Below, piece by piece: positions 1 to 17,500 of a stretch of 17,500 bases of DNA (positions are counted from its first letter, which is position 1; each line of letters begins with the position of its first letter). The notes beneath the pieces are model-generated. The model searched no databases and was not told the DNA's origin. It worked only from the letters and a program-made list of their open reading frames with translations. The translations under genes were made by a program, and so were the position numbers. The stretch is from Glandiceps talaboti (lineage: Eukaryota; Hemichordata; Enteropneusta; Spengelidae), in the NCBI RefSeq assembly GCF_964340395.1, contig NC_135567.1:12950591-12968090 (forward strand), read 5' to 3'.

Positions 1-275
1 GTTGAATGCAGATTTGTTATTGTCTAATATGATACAACCCTCTGTAGTCATTGAGGGCTCCCTACAAAGTTTAAATTAGAAAAAAATGCTAATATTAAAT
101 ACATATACACGGCAATTTGTCGCTTTGTGGACATATAAGCTTATTTAGTCTTCATTAATGTTCAACAAATGTTGTTAATAATACATATGTTCGTGCTTAA
201 AATACATCAAGTCGTCCATCCATAATTATCCAATGCAATGGTTTTCCTCATTCTTTATGATTGACTTTTTGGTAG
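1..275 (+). other. 3' part of the intron before exon 1
   Basis: AT-rich, without recognisable features, ending in the acceptor of the first visible exon. That exon needs a phase-1 partner, so the gene extends to the left. Confidence 0.7.
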
Positions 276-16468
<16,193 letters not shown>

Positions 16469-16529
16469 GTAGAGTAGAGAAATGTGAACGTACATCTGGA
16501 TTATTTGTTTTATTACTGTATTACAATAG

Positions 16530-16818
16530 GTATTGTAACACAGTCTTCACAACCACAGCACCAAAGTAAACCATTTTAGATATGTGACGCTCTAGTTTAC
16601 AATGTCATATCATGGGCAATAGTGCACTATTTCAGCTACTTTCACCATGCTCTGAGAGTGACTTCCCAAACATAGTCATAGTATATTTGCAAGATGCTTT
16701 CTCTTAATAAGTGATTGCGTACATGAATTATGTCTTCATAAGCGATGCTGCAATTTAGATATCAATACGATATAGATGTTTTATTGCATCTACTTTTCTA
16801 TCTCAATACTCTTGATAT
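16530..16818 (+). repeat. Diverged direct repeat, copy B (after exon 17)
   Basis: Second copy of the 15631-15915 repeat, beginning about 60 nt after the exon 17 donor. The two copies are about 900 bp apart and enclose exon 17. They could be two insertions of one element or the ends of a segmental duplication. Confidence 0.8.
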
Positions 16819-17500
16819 ACTTTGTATTGTATATTATAGATTAGGTATATAGAGTATAATAGTATATTCATATCTATTTGAAAGGGATGGGTATTAGCCC
16901 AACGGTTTGGTGTACATTTATCTTAAAAGGCAATTGTCTGAAAATGACAGAAGTGAGGTTTGAACATTTACTGAAATAGTTCCCATTCACCAACTTGCTA
17001 ACAATCACAACATGTTCAAATGTTAAAAGACTGTGGACATGTTCTCAGTTGTTGAGGTGATTTGTTTACAAGTGTTCCAATGGTGTTTATTGACTTTATT
17101 AACTATTGTTTATTGTTTGTTTGATTCACAAACACAAAATGATGTTTTGATTTTAAAATGGAAATGAAGGTCCAGCGACGGGTAGCCCTTTTGTGAAAAG
17201 AGGTTATTGTAGGAGATTTAGCATATTAACGTGTAAATGCATGGTTGACACTTCTTTTTCAAATCATTAATGAGGAGATTGCAATTAGTTGGGATATTGA
17301 TTATCTAGCACACGGTAGAAGAGGCAATGTCAAGTATCTTGAGTTTAAATACCAAATGTATCAACATAGTTTCGCCCCAAAACTATTAAGCGCTGTAATT
17401 TCAGAAACCATGACCCGAAGTCAGTTGAGACACTGATGCATTAAAAACTCCTTAAACAGTACTACTAGGTTTTAGTGCAAAAACCCCCACCCCCTCTCTC
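16819..17500 (+). other. Intron 17 (incomplete), no recognisable feature
   Basis: AT-rich sequence with short open frames only. No phase-1 exon with EGF, sushi or transmembrane character was seen. It ends in a C-rich stretch (cccccaccccctctctc). Confidence 0.6.

Noticed and set aside
17245-17436. 63-codon open frame as the next exon of the gene
   Set aside because: No matching phase-1 acceptor with a recognisable domain, and no similarity to the parts expected after the VWD segment.

Overview
This is AT-rich eukaryotic DNA holding the middle of one large intron-rich gene on the + strand. Exons are short (85-493 nt), introns obey GT-AG, and coding is interrupted by microsatellites and decayed transposons, so bacterial signals (ribosome binding sites, operons) do not apply. 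The protein families, the LINE remnants and the many tetranucleotide repeats suggest a marine invertebrate, perhaps a non-vertebrate deuterostome such as a hemichordate, cephalochordate or echinoderm. The species cannot be fixed from the sequence alone.

Seventeen exons between 276 and 16468 join in one frame (978 codons) with every splice phase matching. In order they encode six EGF-like domains (276-5194, one exon each, all phase 1-1), a NIDO domain (5911 to about 9850), an AMOP domain (about 9910-12440), a cysteine-free von Willebrand factor D (VWD) domain with a GDPH motif (13050-15282), and a post-VWD segment (16202-16468). NIDO-AMOP-VWD is the core of MUC4, of Drosophila Mesh and of invertebrate 'mucin-like' proteins; here EGF repeats precede it. 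The start codon, signal peptide and C-terminus lie outside the window. The product is inferred to be a large secreted or membrane-anchored extracellular glycoprotein.

The introns hold most of the unusual structure: foldback elements at about 520-860, 1797-2168 and 10439-10631; a perfect 30-bp-stem hairpin at 11285-11353 between two long AT tracts; three LINE 3' ends (5545-5819, 7110-8027, 8838-9330), one split by an opposite-strand LINE piece; a 71-bp minisatellite (6330-6540); long microsatellites; a direct repeat flanking exon 17; and a decayed partial copy of the start of exon 10 just upstream of it. Within the coding sequence the most striking oddity is a WWWWWGWGWWWWW run in the AMOP region (exon 11). 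A possible extra 111-nt exon at 1651-1761 is phase-compatible but unproven.
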